Below the pieces are notes generated by a model. The model was not told where the DNA came from. It saw only the letters and a program-made list of their open reading frames with translations, and ran no database searches. A DNA stretch of 64,000 nt, from positions 2,914,001 through 2,978,000 of the forward strand of contig NZ_BSST01000001.1 in NCBI RefSeq assembly GCF_030161395.1, in the 5' to 3' direction. This document shows, in pieces, positions 1 through 9,180 of the stretch. The stretch comes from Thalassotalea insulae (GTDB lineage Bacteria > Pseudomonadota > Gammaproteobacteria > Enterobacterales > Alteromonadaceae). The translations under genes and the position numbers were made by a program. Positions within the stretch are counted from its first letter, which is position 1, and the number at the start of each line of letters is the position of its first letter.

Positions 1-403
1 GCAAGGTTAAAATGATCGAGCTGGGAAAGGCCACTTTTTCTGGATATAACGCCGCCAAGGTTTTCGGAGTTACTTCGGCAAAGATTAATACTACCAAGGT
101 AAGAATAAAAGTTGCATATACTACACCTACGTCACCTAATAAACGCATACCTATAATAGTAGCGATAGCTGAAGCAGCAATGTTGACCAAGTTATTGCCT
201 ATTAGTATCAAACCTATTAGACGGTCAGGTCTTTCGAGTAAACGACCAACACGTTTCGCGCCTTTATGCTTTTGTTTTTCTAAATGACGTAACCGATAAC
301 GGTTAAGTGACATCATGCCTGTTTCAGAACCTGAAAAGTAGGCAGAAATTAATATGAGTATACCAAGTATGGTAAACAACATATTGGTTGATATGTTATC
401 CAA
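1..403 (-). CDS. corB: HlyC/CorC-family (CorB/YfjD-like) membrane protein, N-terminal part
   Basis: This is the N-terminal 134 codons of a DUF21/CBS-type inner-membrane protein; the rest lies beyond the window edge. The translation shows a first membrane helix, then FSGSETGMMSLNRYRLRHL, RPDRLIGLILIGNNLVNI and FAEVTPKTLAALYPEKVAFP, which are signatures of E. coli YfjD (CorB). The family is implicated in magnesium/cobalt homeostasis. The start is a TTG at 403: it gives an N-terminus (MDNISTN) resembling E. coli MEHISTT and has AGGA about 8 bases upstream, whereas the first ATG (382) has no ribosome binding site. The neighbouring ypjD-ffh order matches E. coli. Family assignment is firm; substrate is not. 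Confidence 0.88.
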   Translation of the reverse strand, partial: MDNISTNMLFTILGILILISAYFSGSETGMMSLNRYRLRHLEKQKHKGAKRVGRLLERPDRLIGLILIGNNLVNIAASAIATIIGMRLLGDVGVVYATFILTLVVLIFAEVTPKTLAALYPEKVAFPSSIILTL

Positions 404-480
404 AAAAGGGGTCCTATGTTACTAATCATTATTAACTTAGTGTTCAATAACACTAAGTCATGCTAGTTATACCTTAAAAT

Positions 481-1281
481 TTACGATAAGAGAAACTCTT
501 TCACAAAGCGGCTGCCAAAATAGGCCAGAGTCAGTAATATCGATGCACTAATTGTCAGTACTAAAGTTCTATGACCACGCCAGCCTTTTTTATAATGTCC
601 CCATAAGATAGTGAAGTAAGTAAGCAGGGCGAGCAGGGATAATACAGTTTTATGGGCGTTCTCTTTCGTAAGAAAATTATCTAAAAATAGTACCCCAATT
701 AATTGGCTTAAAAATAAGCAAAAGGTGCCGATGGCTAAAATATTGAACAATTGACTTTCAACTTGCATTAACGGGGGTAAATGGCTGACGGCGGTTAAGT
801 TTTTATCCTTTAATTTCATATTAATATAAGCAACTTGAAATGCATAAAGCGTGGCGATGGTCAAAATGCAATATGCAATCAACGCGATTACGACATGACT
901 AAAAACGGCGAGCTGTTCGATAACCAAAGGGGTATGTTGTTCATGCGGAATAAAAAGTGAAAGCAGCTGCCAAATGCCAGCAAAGCCGTAAGCGACAGGA
1001 AGTAGTAAATTGACTTTGAAGCGCAGCGCTATAGCGGTAACCGTTAGGGTGATCACTAAACTCACTAAAGAAATGACATTGGGTAACGCAAAATCAATAC
1101 TATTATTTGTTAACAGATATTGTCCGGTAGTTAAGGTGTGAAAAATAATAGCGATACAACCAAAGGTTAATACCAGGACAATGTTGGGGCCTTTAGGATG
1201 AAAAAGACGAAAAACAATTGCTAACGTCGCAATTAAATAACTGACAAAAGCGATCACTGCTCCAATGTTTGAAAAATCCAA
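481..1281 (-). CDS. ypjD: YpjD/CcsA-like cytochrome c assembly family membrane protein
   Basis: A polytopic inner-membrane protein of about 266 residues in the CcsA/CcmC/HemX-like family. It shows about eight hydrophobic segments and the conserved C-terminal patterns ILWGHYKKGWRGHR and ILTLAYFGSRFV, almost identical to E. coli YpjD. The exact role is unknown; the family handles haem in cytochrome c assembly, and the histidine of WGHY is the conserved type. The reading frame opens at a TTG at 1293, but a TTGGAG ribosome binding site lies just after that codon and is well spaced to a second TTG at 1281, which I prefer. It lies between corB and ffh, as in enterics. Confidence 0.88.
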   Translation of the reverse strand: MDFSNIGAVIAFVSYLIATLAIVFRLFHPKGPNIVLVLTFGCIAIIFHTLTTGQYLLTNNSIDFALPNVISLVSLVITLTVTAIALRFKVNLLLPVAYGFAGIWQLLSLFIPHEQHTPLVIEQLAVFSHVVIALIAYCILTIATLYAFQVAYINMKLKDKNLTAVSHLPPLMQVESQLFNILAIGTFCLFLSQLIGVLFLDNFLTKENAHKTVLSLLALLTYFTILWGHYKKGWRGHRTLVLTISASILLTLAYFGSRFVKEFLLS

Positions 1282-1358
1282 AAAGTACTCCAAATTTGTT
1301 AGTTAATTTTCTAATTAGTTCAATATATCAAAATAGCTCGCTGACGCCAGTACGAAAG

Positions 1359-2429
1359 CTAACTGTTGTTAATGAGCAATGCTCTTACCCGCTTGATTGC
1401 CAATAAGCCAATAATAGCAGCGCAGCTTAGGCTGAACCAAAAGGGTAAAAGTTCATGGCTATGTTGCATCTGCTCGGTAAAATCTATTGCATAAAATTTT
1501 AATCCCCAATCGAGCAATAAACCAAACGCAATCGCACATGCCCCAATACCTATTAAGTAACGCCATAATACTGAGGCGCCCAGTTCATTTTTTATGACCC
1601 CAAGGGTGGAAATATTGGTTGCCGGGCCTGCCATCATAAATACTAATGCGGTTCCTGGTGACAAACCTGCCAGTATCAATCCTGCGGCGATTGGCGTTGA
1701 AGCAGTGGCGCAAATATACATAGGAATTGAAATGGCTATCATTAATAACATTGCCGGTAAGCCACTACCATAGCTTAATAAAAAGCTTTCCGGAATAAAT
1801 GTTCTGACTAAGGTCGCAAAAAGTAAACCAATCAATAACCAGATAATTAAATCATCGATTAACTGGGTTGCGGCATAGCGTAGTCCGTTTAATGTTTTAT
1901 TAATAATGCTTGGTGTTTTTTCGACTGGCTTGTTGGCACAACATGAGCTTTTATTTACTGATGGCGTTTCGGTGGCCTGACTGGAACAACAACTGTTGAC
2001 TGTTTTCTTGGCAACATGCTCTACTTTGCTGGTTGCGACAATTAATCCGGTAATAATAGCAGATATTATTGCGGTGATAGGACGATAGATGGCTAATACC
2101 GGGCCTAATAGGGCATAGGAAACTGATACGGAATCGACGCCCGTTTCAGGTGTCGCAACCAAAAAAGAGGATGTTGCCGGTACTGATGCGCCACTACGTC
2201 TTAATTCTGTTGCAACAGGAATTACGCCGCAAGAACATAAAGGTAATGGTGCGCCAATTAAAGAAGCTTTAATAATCGCGAGTTTTCCTTCCCCTAAATG
2301 ATGAGTCAATATTTGAGTTGGTACCCAGGCTTTCATTAAACCTGCTATGATTAAACCGAGTAATAGCCAGGGGCTGGCTTCAGTTGATAAATCAATAAAA
2401 TTAACAAAGAGTTGAGTTAATATATCCAC
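1359..2429 (-). CDS. SO_0444-type permease (DUF318), probable Cu/Zn efflux
   Basis: A 356-residue membrane protein with a GTG start. The N-terminal half has the permease signature GAPLPLCSCGVIPVATELRRSG (residues about 59-80) and PETGVDSV. A cytoplasmic linker (about 146-167) carries two CC pairs (NSCCSSQ and KSSCCANK), a likely metal-binding loop. The C-terminal half repeats the fold with GPATNIST. This pattern matches the SO_0444 family of copper/zinc efflux transporters; related DUF318 permeases are annotated for organic arsenical transport. It does not belong to the ypjD/ffh block of enterics, so it may be a lineage-specific addition. Metal specificity is inference from the cysteine loop. 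Confidence 0.75.
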   Translation of the reverse strand: MDILTQLFVNFIDLSTEASPWLLLGLIIAGLMKAWVPTQILTHHLGEGKLAIIKASLIGAPLPLCSCGVIPVATELRRSGASVPATSSFLVATPETGVDSVSVSYALLGPVLAIYRPITAIISAIITGLIVATSKVEHVAKKTVNSCCSSQATETPSVNKSSCCANKPVEKTPSIINKTLNGLRYAATQLIDDLIIWLLIGLLFATLVRTFIPESFLLSYGSGLPAMLLMIAISIPMYICATASTPIAAGLILAGLSPGTALVFMMAGPATNISTLGVIKNELGASVLWRYLIGIGACAIAFGLLLDWGLKFYAIDFTEQMQHSHELLPFWFSLSCAAIIGLLAIKRVRALLINNS

Positions 2430-2595
2430 ACTAAAATCACTATAAGAATAGAGCTTGCCAGTTTACCATATATTTAGATTAGGGTAATGATTTGGCACAA
2501 TAAATATCAACAATTTAACTAAGCTATTGAAAATTTCCGCACCGTTGCCATATTAAGAGATTATATTTATTGCTTTCGCTTATTTATCCTGCGCG

Positions 2596-2601
2596 TATAA
2601 T
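2596..2601 (+). promoter_or_regulatory. Probable -10 box of the ffh promoter
   Basis: A perfect TATAAT lies 42 bases before the ffh start in the gap between two divergent genes. The best -35 candidates are weak (TTTCGC with a 16-base spacer, or TTGCTT with a 20-base spacer), so only the -10 element is claimed. Confidence 0.4.
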
Positions 2602-2642
2602 GGCAATAATTTTCTCTAATTCGCTATTACTAGAGTATTTGC

Positions 2643-4028
2643 ATGTTTGAAAACCTATCCGATCGTTTAACTAAAACGCTTAAAAATATCAGTGGCCGTG
2701 GTCGATTAACGGAAGACAATATTAAAGATACCTTGCGTGAAGTACGCATGGCGCTGTTAGAAGCGGATGTTGCCTTACCTGTTATTCGCGAATTTATTGC
2801 GAAAGTGAAAGAAAGCGCAGTCGGGCAGGATGTCTCAAAAAGTCTGACGCCAGGGCAAGTGTTCGTTAAAATTGTTCAAAAAGAACTTGAATCTGCCATG
2901 GGGCAGGTAAATGAAGTATTAGATTTAAAAGCAACACCTCCGGCCGTGATTTTAATGGCGGGTTTACAGGGGGCGGGTAAAACTACTTCAGTTGCTAAGC
3001 TTTCAAAGTTTTTAAAAGAACGTGAGAAGAAAAAAGTATTAGTGGTCAGTGCTGATGTTTATCGTCCTGCGGCGATCAAGCAACTAGAAACTCTAGCTGG
3101 TGAAGTTGGCGTCGAATTTTTCCCTAGTGATATTAAACAAAAGCCGATTGATATTGCCAATGGCGCTATTGATCATGCGAAAAAACACTTCTTTGATGTG
3201 CTAATTGTTGATACCGCCGGTCGCCTTCATATCGATGAAGACATGATGGGCGAGATTAAAGCCTTACACAGTGCAATAACGCCAGTCGAGACTTTATTTA
3301 CCGTTGATGCCATGACCGGGCAAGATGCGGCAAATACCGCGAAAGCATTTAATGATGCCTTACCATTAACTGGGGTTATCTTGACCAAGACCGATGGTGA
3401 TGCCCGTGGTGGTGCCGCATTATCTATTCGTCATATTACTGGTAAACCAATTAAATTCCTCGGTGTCGGTGAAAAAATAGAAGCACTTGAGCCGTTTCAT
3501 CCTGACCGTGTTGCGTCACGAATTCTCGGTATGGGAGATGTCCTGTCGCTGATCGAAGAAGTGGAACAAAAAGTCGATCGTAAAAAAGCAGAAAAATTAG
3601 CGAAAAAAGTCAAATCAGGTAAAGGCTTTGATTTAGAAGATTTTCGTGAACAGCTGGTGCAGATGAAAAACATGGGCGGCATGATGGGGCTAGTCGATAA
3701 GTTACCAGGCATGGGGAATATGTCGGAGCAAATCAAAGGCCAGATGGATGATAAAGTTACCGTTCAAATGGAAGCTATCATTAATTCAATGACCCCGGGG
3801 GAGCGAGAGCGCCCAGATATTATTAAAGGCTCACGTAAACGCCGTATTGCTGCTGGCTCTGGTACTCAGATTCAGGACGTGAATAAATTGCTGAAACAAT
3901 TTACCCAAATGCAGAAAATGATGAAAAAAATGTCGGGCAAAGGAGGCATGAAAAAAATGATGCGTTCAATGAAAGGCATGATGCCTCCCGGTGGTGGTAT
4001 GGGAGGATTTGGCGGTTTTGGGCGCTAA
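2643..4028 (+). CDS. ffh: Signal recognition particle protein Ffh (SRP54)
   Basis: The SRP GTPase that binds 4.5S RNA and hydrophobic signal sequences and targets nascent membrane proteins to FtsY. The 461-residue protein shows the N domain (1-90), the G domain with P-loop GLQGAGKTT (107-115), DTAGR and TKTDGDARGG, and a methionine-rich M domain from about residue 330 ending in a Gly/Met tail (GGGMGGFGGFGR). Length matches the family. It is followed by a strong terminator and then the rpsP operon, the usual gamma-proteobacterial order. Confidence 0.98.
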   Translation: MFENLSDRLTKTLKNISGRGRLTEDNIKDTLREVRMALLEADVALPVIREFIAKVKESAVGQDVSKSLTPGQVFVKIVQKELESAMGQVNEVLDLKATPPAVILMAGLQGAGKTTSVAKLSKFLKEREKKKVLVVSADVYRPAAIKQLETLAGEVGVEFFPSDIKQKPIDIANGAIDHAKKHFFDVLIVDTAGRLHIDEDMMGEIKALHSAITPVETLFTVDAMTGQDAANTAKAFNDALPLTGVILTKTDGDARGGAALSIRHITGKPIKFLGVGEKIEALEPFHPDRVASRILGMGDVLSLIEEVEQKVDRKKAEKLAKKVKSGKGFDLEDFREQLVQMKNMGGMMGLVDKLPGMGNMSEQIKGQMDDKVTVQMEAIINSMTPGERERPDIIKGSRKRRIAAGSGTQIQDVNKLLKQFTQMQKMMKKMSGKGGMKKMMRSMKGMMPPGGGMGGFGGFGR

Positions 4029-4052
4029 TAGGTCCGCACTCAGCTAATTACT

Positions 4053-4090
4053 AAGCATAAAAAAGCAAATTCGGTTGCTTTTTTATGCTT
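4053..4090 (+). terminator. Rho-independent terminator after ffh
   Basis: A perfect 16-base-pair inverted repeat (4053-4068 with 4075-4090) around a 6-base loop, whose 3' arm contains a run of six T. It separates ffh from the rpsP operon. Confidence 0.85.
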
Positions 4091-4150
4091 TCTTCAAGCT
4101 TATTCACTAATCCTACCTAATTTGCTATTGGCAATACTCTTGTTTATTAC

Positions 4151-4178
4151 TTGCTTTTCGAGCAGAAAAGCGTAGAAT
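4151..4178 (+). promoter_or_regulatory. Candidate sigma-70 promoter of the rpsP-rimM-trmD-rplS operon
   Basis: TTGCTT (4151-4156) and TAGAAT (4173-4178) are separated by 16 bases, about 80 bases before rpsP. An inverted repeat, AGAAAAGC (4164-4171) with GCTTTTCT (4185-4192), overlaps the -10 region and the start of the transcript; whether it matters is unknown. Confidence 0.45.
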
Positions 4179-4256
4179 ACGCGAGCTTTTCTGTCACCCA
4201 GGTGATAGAAAGTGTCTGGAAAATTCGTATTAACACTTAAACAAATAGAGGACGAT

Positions 4257-4505
4257 ATGGTTACCATTCGTTTAGCTCGAGGCGGCGCTAAGAAGCGTCC
4301 ATTCTATCAGGTTGTAGTTGCTGATAGCCGTAACTCTCGCGATGGTCGTTTCATCGAGAAAGTTGGTTTCTTCAACCCTACAGCACAAGGTCAAGCGGAA
4401 AAATTACGTTTAGACCTAGAACGCATCAACCACTGGGTTGAGCAAGGTGCTGGTGTATCTGATCGTGTGGCCAAATTAGTTAAAGACGCTCAAGCAGCAG
4501 CTTAA
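4257..4505 (+). CDS. rpsP: 30S ribosomal protein S16
   Basis: An 82-residue protein beginning MVTIRLARGGAKKRPFYQVV, the standard S16 start, followed by VADSRNSRDGRFIEKVGFFNP. An in-frame GTG at 4212 would add 15 residues, but the ATG at 4257 has AGAGGA four bases upstream and gives the family's normal length. It is the first gene of the rpsP-rimM-trmD-rplS operon, here as in most gammaproteobacteria. Confidence 0.98.
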   Translation: MVTIRLARGGAKKRPFYQVVVADSRNSRDGRFIEKVGFFNPTAQGQAEKLRLDLERINHWVEQGAGVSDRVAKLVKDAQAAA

Positions 4506-4531
4506 TTAATCAGGTTAGTTTTGGAGTCGTA

Positions 4532-5059
4532 GTGAAAGAGAGTAAAGAAATAGTCCTAGGTAAAGTAGGCGGTGTCTACGGTATTAAAGGGTGGTTGAAA
4601 ATACATTCATTTACTGACGAACAAGAAGCGATCCTTGACTATTTTCCTTGGTCATTAAAATTAGGAAATAATGTGCAATCAGTCGAAGTTACTGATTGGC
4701 GTAAACACAACAAAGGCCTCATTGTTAAAGTAGGGCATATTGATGATCGTGATGAAGCGCAAGCATTAGTTGGATCTGAAATTGTTACTACTGAAGATGC
4801 CTTGCCAGAATTACCTGAGGGTGAGTTTTATTGGCGAGACTTAATGGGTATGCAAGTTGTGACAGCCGAAGGTTACGACCTTGGGGTAGTTTCCGACATG
4901 TTGGAAACTGGCGCTAATGATGTACTGGTTGTAAAAGCGAACCGAAATGATGCATTTAGTAAAAAAGAAAGGTTAATTCCTTATCTTGTTGAGCAAGTGG
5001 TGAAATCGGTAAGTGCAGAAGATAAACAAATTTGTGTTGACTGGGACCCAGGTTTCTAA
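4532..5059 (+). CDS. rimM: Ribosome maturation factor RimM
   Basis: A 175-residue 30S maturation factor that binds S19 and assists processing of the 16S 3' domain. N-terminal motif VLGKVGGVYGIKGWLKIHSFT and the PRC-barrel region (GEFYWRDLMGMQV, VSDMLETGANDVLVVK, IPYLVEQVVKSV) are clear. It starts with GTG at 4532 with GGAG six bases upstream. It sits 26 bases after rpsP and three bases before trmD, so the genes are co-transcribed. Confidence 0.97.
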   Translation: MKESKEIVLGKVGGVYGIKGWLKIHSFTDEQEAILDYFPWSLKLGNNVQSVEVTDWRKHNKGLIVKVGHIDDRDEAQALVGSEIVTTEDALPELPEGEFYWRDLMGMQVVTAEGYDLGVVSDMLETGANDVLVVKANRNDAFSKKERLIPYLVEQVVKSVSAEDKQICVDWDPGF

Positions 5060-5062
5060 CTA

Positions 5063-5866
5063 GTGAGTGACGGCAAAACAACGAACATTCTTAGCAATAA
5101 GAAAAAATGGATTGGGGTGATAAGCCTTTTTCCTGAAATGTTCGATGCAATCACTGAGTATGGGGTGACTGGCCGAGCGATTCGTAATGGGTTGATTGAA
5201 TTTCATAAATGGAATCCAAGAGATTTTACTCATGATCGACATCGTACCGTTGATGACCGACCTTATGGCGGTGGTCCGGGGATGCTGATGATGGTACAAC
5301 CATTGCGAGATGCCATTGGTGCTGCGCGTAATGCAGCAGAGGTGGATGCGTCACTTAACGGTGGCAATAAAGCGAAGGTTATTTATTTATCACCTCAGGG
5401 ACGGAAATTAGATCAGGCTGGAGTTCAGGAATTATCACAACATGACCGACTGATATTTATAGCAGGACGTTATGAAGGCATCGACGAACGATTAATCGAA
5501 TCTGATATAGATGAAGAGTGGTCGGTTGGTGATTACGTGTTAAGTGGCGGGGAATTACCTGCGATGAACGTAATAGATGCAGTAGCACGCTTTGTGCCAG
5601 GCGTATTAGGACATAATCAGTCCGCTGAACAGGATTCCTTTTCAGACGGATTATTAGATTGTCCCCATTATACCCGGCCTGAGATGTTAGACGGTAAAAC
5701 CGTACCTAAAGTGCTACTTAGTGGTAATCATGAACAAATACGGCAATGGCGACAATTTCAGTCACTGGAAAGAACATGGACTAGGCGACCAGAACTTTTA
5801 ACTGACCTAGCTCTGACAGCAGAACAGCAAAAAATGCTTGAGGTGATTAAAAAATCAGCCAGCTAA
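5063..5866 (+). CDS. trmD: tRNA (guanine-N1-)-methyltransferase TrmD
   Basis: Forms m1G37 in tRNAs, preventing +1 frameshifting. The 267-residue SPOUT protein has WIGVISLFPEMFDAITEYGVTGRA, YGGGPGMLMM, IFIAGRYEGIDERLIE and the trefoil-knot segment VGDYVLSGGELPAM. The only reasonable start is GTG 5063, three bases after the rimM stop; this gives about 14 extra residues (MSDGKTTNILSNKK) before the usual WIG start. No closer ATG or GTG exists, so the extension is probably real. Confidence 0.97.
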   Translation: MSDGKTTNILSNKKKWIGVISLFPEMFDAITEYGVTGRAIRNGLIEFHKWNPRDFTHDRHRTVDDRPYGGGPGMLMMVQPLRDAIGAARNAAEVDASLNGGNKAKVIYLSPQGRKLDQAGVQELSQHDRLIFIAGRYEGIDERLIESDIDEEWSVGDYVLSGGELPAMNVIDAVARFVPGVLGHNQSAEQDSFSDGLLDCPHYTRPEMLDGKTVPKVLLSGNHEQIRQWRQFQSLERTWTRRPELLTDLALTAEQQKMLEVIKKSAS

Positions 5867-5906
5867 AAAACTGTTTATGACTGTGAACCCTAGGAAGAAG
5901 GTAATT

Positions 5907-6260
5907 ATGAGTAAAATTATTGATATGCTCGAGCAAGAGCAATTAAAAACTGACGTACCAGCGTTCGCACCAGGCGACACTGTAGTCGTTCAAGTTAAAG
6001 TAACAGAAGGTGACAAATCACGTCTTCAAGCATATGAAGGTGTTGTTATCGCTGTTAAAAACCGCGGCATCAATTCAGCATTCACTGTTCGTAAAATTTC
6101 GAGCGGTGTAGGTGTTGAACGTGTATTCCAGACACACAGCCCAATCGTTGACTCAATTGAAGTCAAACGTCGCGGTGATGTACGTCAAGCTAAGCTTTAC
6201 TATCTTCGTGAGCGTTCAGGTCGTTCTGCTCGTATCAAAGAGAAGTTGGCTAAGAAGTAA
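5907..6260 (+). CDS. rplS: 50S ribosomal protein L19
   Basis: A 117-residue protein starting MSKIIDMLEQEQLKTDVPAFAPGD and containing GVVIAVKNRGINSAFTVRKIS and VKRRGDVRQAKLYYLRERSG, diagnostic of L19 at the 30S/50S interface. An in-frame upstream ATG (5877) would add ten non-homologous residues; the ATG at 5907 has a well-placed GAAGG. Last gene of the operon, followed by a terminator. Confidence 0.98.
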   Translation: MSKIIDMLEQEQLKTDVPAFAPGDTVVVQVKVTEGDKSRLQAYEGVVIAVKNRGINSAFTVRKISSGVGVERVFQTHSPIVDSIEVKRRGDVRQAKLYYLRERSGRSARIKEKLAKK

Positions 6261-6301
6261 TTTCGCATACGAAAATACTTCTACTAGTTTGACTAGCTAC
6301 A

Positions 6302-6335
6302 TAAAAGCCTGCATGAATTTCATGCAGGCTTTTTT
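6302..6335 (+). terminator. Rho-independent terminator after rplS
   Basis: Inverted repeat AGCCTGCATGAA (6306-6317) with TTCATGCAGGCT (6319-6330) followed by a T run. It closes the rpsP operon. Confidence 0.88.
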
Positions 6336-6754
6336 GTATATGACGTATAGTATATTGCGGGTTAAGGGATGAGCAGGAGCGTGTGTAATGCTCTTAGATT
6401 TCTTGTTAATTAATGACAAGCCAGCAACAGCAACAGATAGAGTAGCGAGCTCCTTTCTATCTTATTTTCTTATAAGTAATTATCCGTACTAGATACAATT
6501 ATTATTATCTTACTTAGATGACAGCGTTGTCATTTCTAGTGTTAGCTGTTAATGTAATTGCGAAGAAAAGTATGCTTTGATAGCAAAATGTGCCGGCTAT
6601 TCGACTTTAGTTGAGTAGGCGAAAAGTAAAAGATGCTATATGATAAAGTGACACAATAAATATGATAATTATTAACTAGATTGAATTATTGTTGTTTTTC
6701 AGTCTGGTGGCTATTACGAAGTGATAATTTCAAGAAATTAACGAAGGACTTACC
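6336..6754. other. Intergenic region upstream of acs
   Basis: About 420 AT-rich bases with no convincing reading frame. A short inverted repeat, ATGACA (6518-6523) with TGTCAT, is present, but it does not fit a CRP or Pho consensus well. It presumably holds the acs promoter; I could not pick one out with confidence. Confidence 0.4.
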
Positions 6755-8698
6755 ATGCAAGAATTAAAAAGCCGATATCCGATTCTGGCGCAAGCTAAAG
6801 CGCATACCCATATTGATACCGAAACTTATGATGCTATGTACCAACAATCGATTGAGCAGCCGGATGTTTTCTGGGCAGAGCAGGCTGAAAAATTTCTCGA
6901 TTGGTACCAGCCATGGGACAGTGTTTCAAATGTTGATTTAAAATCTGCCGAAATTAAATGGTTTTCCGGTGGTAAGTTAAACGTTAGTTATAATTGTATT
7001 GATCGCCATTTAGCGACTAAAGCCAATGATATCGCCATTATTTGGGAAGGTGATGATCCAAGTGAAGATCAAAAAATCACTTATCAACAATTGCATGATC
7101 ATGTTTGTCGTTTTGCCAATTTATTAAAACAACGTGGGGTTAAAAAAGGCGATCGTGTTTGCATCTATATGCCTATGATCCCGGAAGTTGGTTACGCAAT
7201 GTTAGCTTGTGCTCGTATTGGCGCTGTACATTCCGTTGTTTTCGGTGGCTTTTCAACAGAGTCTATTCGTGCTCGTATCGTCGATGCTGATTGTCAGGTA
7301 GTGATCACTGCAGATGAAAGTCTGCGTGGTGGTCGGGTGATACCACTCAAAGCCAATGTCGATGCCGCTATTGCTGAGTGCCCGAATGTGCATTCTGTGA
7401 TTGTGGTTCAGCGCACAGGTGGTGATGTTGACTGGAATGAACAAGTAGATGTTAATTATCAGCAAGCAGTCGCTGAGCTCCCTGCGGTATGTGAACCGGA
7501 AGTGATGGATGCTGAAGATCCGCTATTTATTCTTTATACTTCTGGTTCAACAGGTACCCCAAAAGGGGTGTTACATACCTGCGGTGGCTATTCCTTGTAC
7601 GCAGCGATGACCCATAAATACGTCTTTGATTATAAAGAGGGGGAAATTTACTGGTGTACTGCTGATGCTGGCTGGATCACCGGGCATTCCTATATTTTCT
7701 ACGGACCGCTTGCTAATGGTGCAACTACGTTAGTGTTTGAAGGTGTACCAACTTACCCGGATGCGGGGCGCTTTTGGCAGGTTTGTGAAAAGCATAAAGT
7801 TAATATTTTTTATACTGCACCAACGGCAATTCGCGCATTAATGAGTCTTGGTGATGAGCTTGTAAACCAGTCTGATTTATCCTCATTACGATTATTGGGC
7901 ACAGTTGGTGAACCAATTAATCCGGAAGCCTGGCACTGGTATTATGAAATTGTTGGTAAGTCAAACTGTCCTATTGTTGATACCTGGTGGCAAACGGAAA
8001 CTGGCGGTATCTTGATCACTTCTTTACCTGGTGCAGTTGATATGAAGCCAGGCGCTGCTGGTAAACCGTTTTTTGGGGTTAAACCGGCGTTATTCGATAA
8101 AGATGGCAATACCTTAGAAGGTGAAAATCAAGGCTTGCTAGTAATGACTGGCAGCTGGCCGGGTCAGTTGCGTAGTGTTTATGGTAATCACGAGCGTTTT
8201 TATGAAACTTATTTAAGCCAGTATCCGGGGAATTATTTTACCGGTGATGGTGCTAAACGCGATGCCGATGGTTTTTATTGGATCACTGGTCGTGTTGATG
8301 ACGTGCTTAATGTTTCAGGCCATCGTCTTGGCACTGCAGAAATCGAAAGCGCCTTAGTACTGCATCCTGCGGTTGCTGAAGCAGCGGTTGTCGGTTATCC
8401 CCATGAAGTCAAAGGGCAAGGGGTTTATGCCTATGTGACTTTGATGAATAATGCGACTGAATCTGGTGCACTTAATCAGGAGCTGATCGAATTTGTTGCA
8501 AAGGAACTGGGACGTTTTGCAAAACCTGATTATATTCAATGGGCGCCAGGATTACCTAAAACCCGTTCCGGTAAAATCATGCGTAGAATTTTACGTAAGA
8601 TAGCGGAAAATGATCTTGGTACTTTAGGTGATACCTCAACCTTAGCTGATCCTGCGGTAGTTGATAACTTAATTGAAAATCGAATCGTGCATGGTTAA
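6755..8698 (+). CDS. acs: Acetyl-CoA synthetase (AMP-forming)
   Basis: Activates acetate to acetyl-CoA through acetyl-AMP, the high-affinity acetate assimilation route. The 647-residue protein has the family's usual length. It shows the P-loop-like YTSGSTGTPKGV (261-272), DTWWQTETGG, the hinge region GRVDDVLNVSGHRLGTAEIES and the C-terminal PKTRSGKIMRRILR, whose lysine is the one acetylated by Pat-type enzymes. An AGGA ribosome binding site precedes ATG 6755. It is transcribed alone and ends in a terminator. A decayed copy of its 3' end lies 2 kb downstream (see 10734). Confidence 0.98.
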   Translation: MQELKSRYPILAQAKAHTHIDTETYDAMYQQSIEQPDVFWAEQAEKFLDWYQPWDSVSNVDLKSAEIKWFSGGKLNVSYNCIDRHLATKANDIAIIWEGDDPSEDQKITYQQLHDHVCRFANLLKQRGVKKGDRVCIYMPMIPEVGYAMLACARIGAVHSVVFGGFSTESIRARIVDADCQVVITADESLRGGRVIPLKANVDAAIAECPNVHSVIVVQRTGGDVDWNEQVDVNYQQAVAELPAVCEPEVMDAEDPLFILYTSGSTGTPKGVLHTCGGYSLYAAMTHKYVFDYKEGEIYWCTADAGWITGHSYIFYGPLANGATTLVFEGVPTYPDAGRFWQVCEKHKVNIFYTAPTAIRALMSLGDELVNQSDLSSLRLLGTVGEPINPEAWHWYYEIVGKSNCPIVDTWWQTETGGILITSLPGAVDMKPGAAGKPFFGVKPALFDKDGNTLEGENQGLLVMTGSWPGQLRSVYGNHERFYETYLSQYPGNYFTGDGAKRDADGFYWITGRVDDVLNVSGHRLGTAEIESALVLHPAVAEAAVVGYPHEVKGQGVYAYVTLMNNATESGALNQELIEFVAKELGRFAKPDYIQWAPGLPKTRSGKIMRRILRKIAENDLGTLGDTSTLADPAVVDNLIENRIVHG

Positions 8699-8715
8699 AA
8701 ACAGTGATGAATGTC

Positions 8716-8740
8716 AAAAGCGCCGTCAGGCGCTTTTTTT
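8716..8740 (+). terminator. Rho-independent terminator after acs
   Basis: AAAAGCGCC (8716-8724), loop GTCA, GGCGCTTTT and a T run. The same stem and loop recur at 10800-10824. Confidence 0.9.
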
Positions 8741-9180
8741 ATAAGTATTCGCAGGTTGCGATTGTGATATTTTACCTACCGGCTTTTTTTGAGCATTGAA
8801 ATGGAAGTCAGCCGTTGTGTTCTCTATTGTGGAGGCGTTTGAATCACAAATTCAAATTATTGATAAATGAGATATCAACAATAGTACATTTTTCTTATTT
8901 CTTAACAGTTATATGGTGAGACGGTATGATATTAACTTTTGTCTGAAAGCACCTATTTATCTCTTATCACGTTTTACTATTATTTTCTCAGTTCTGAAAC
9001 TTATCTTGTTATGGTATATTCATCGGTAAAAATTGCATATATTATGTTTTTAAGGAATTAATCTGCTAATCCTTATTAATTTAATCTATCTTTCATTGTT
9101 CAATTTATAAGTCGATCGTACTTAATATTTTGATGTCTATAAAAAAAATATAAAACAGACTGTTATTATCAAGGTGCACT
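8741..9180. other. AT-rich intergenic region upstream of the halogenase
   Basis: No reading frame worth reporting. This 440-base stretch separates the acs terminator from the halogenase and presumably contains the halogenase promoter. It shows no similarity to the sequence after the second acs-type terminator at 10824. Confidence 0.4.

Noticed and set aside
12..287. Plus-strand 91-residue frame at the left edge
   Set aside because: It is the antisense shadow of corB, whose minus-strand translation matches the CorB/YfjD family along its whole length.
4164..4192. Inverted repeat in the rpsP leader as a ribosomal-protein autoregulatory site
   Set aside because: The 8-base arms overlap the likely -10 region and there is no resemblance to a known S16 or L19 leader; chance is as likely.
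6518..6533. ATGACA/TGTCAT inverted repeat as a CRP or PhoB site for acs
   Set aside because: It lacks the TGTGA-N6-TCACA pattern, and the half sites are inverted rather than direct, unlike Pho boxes.
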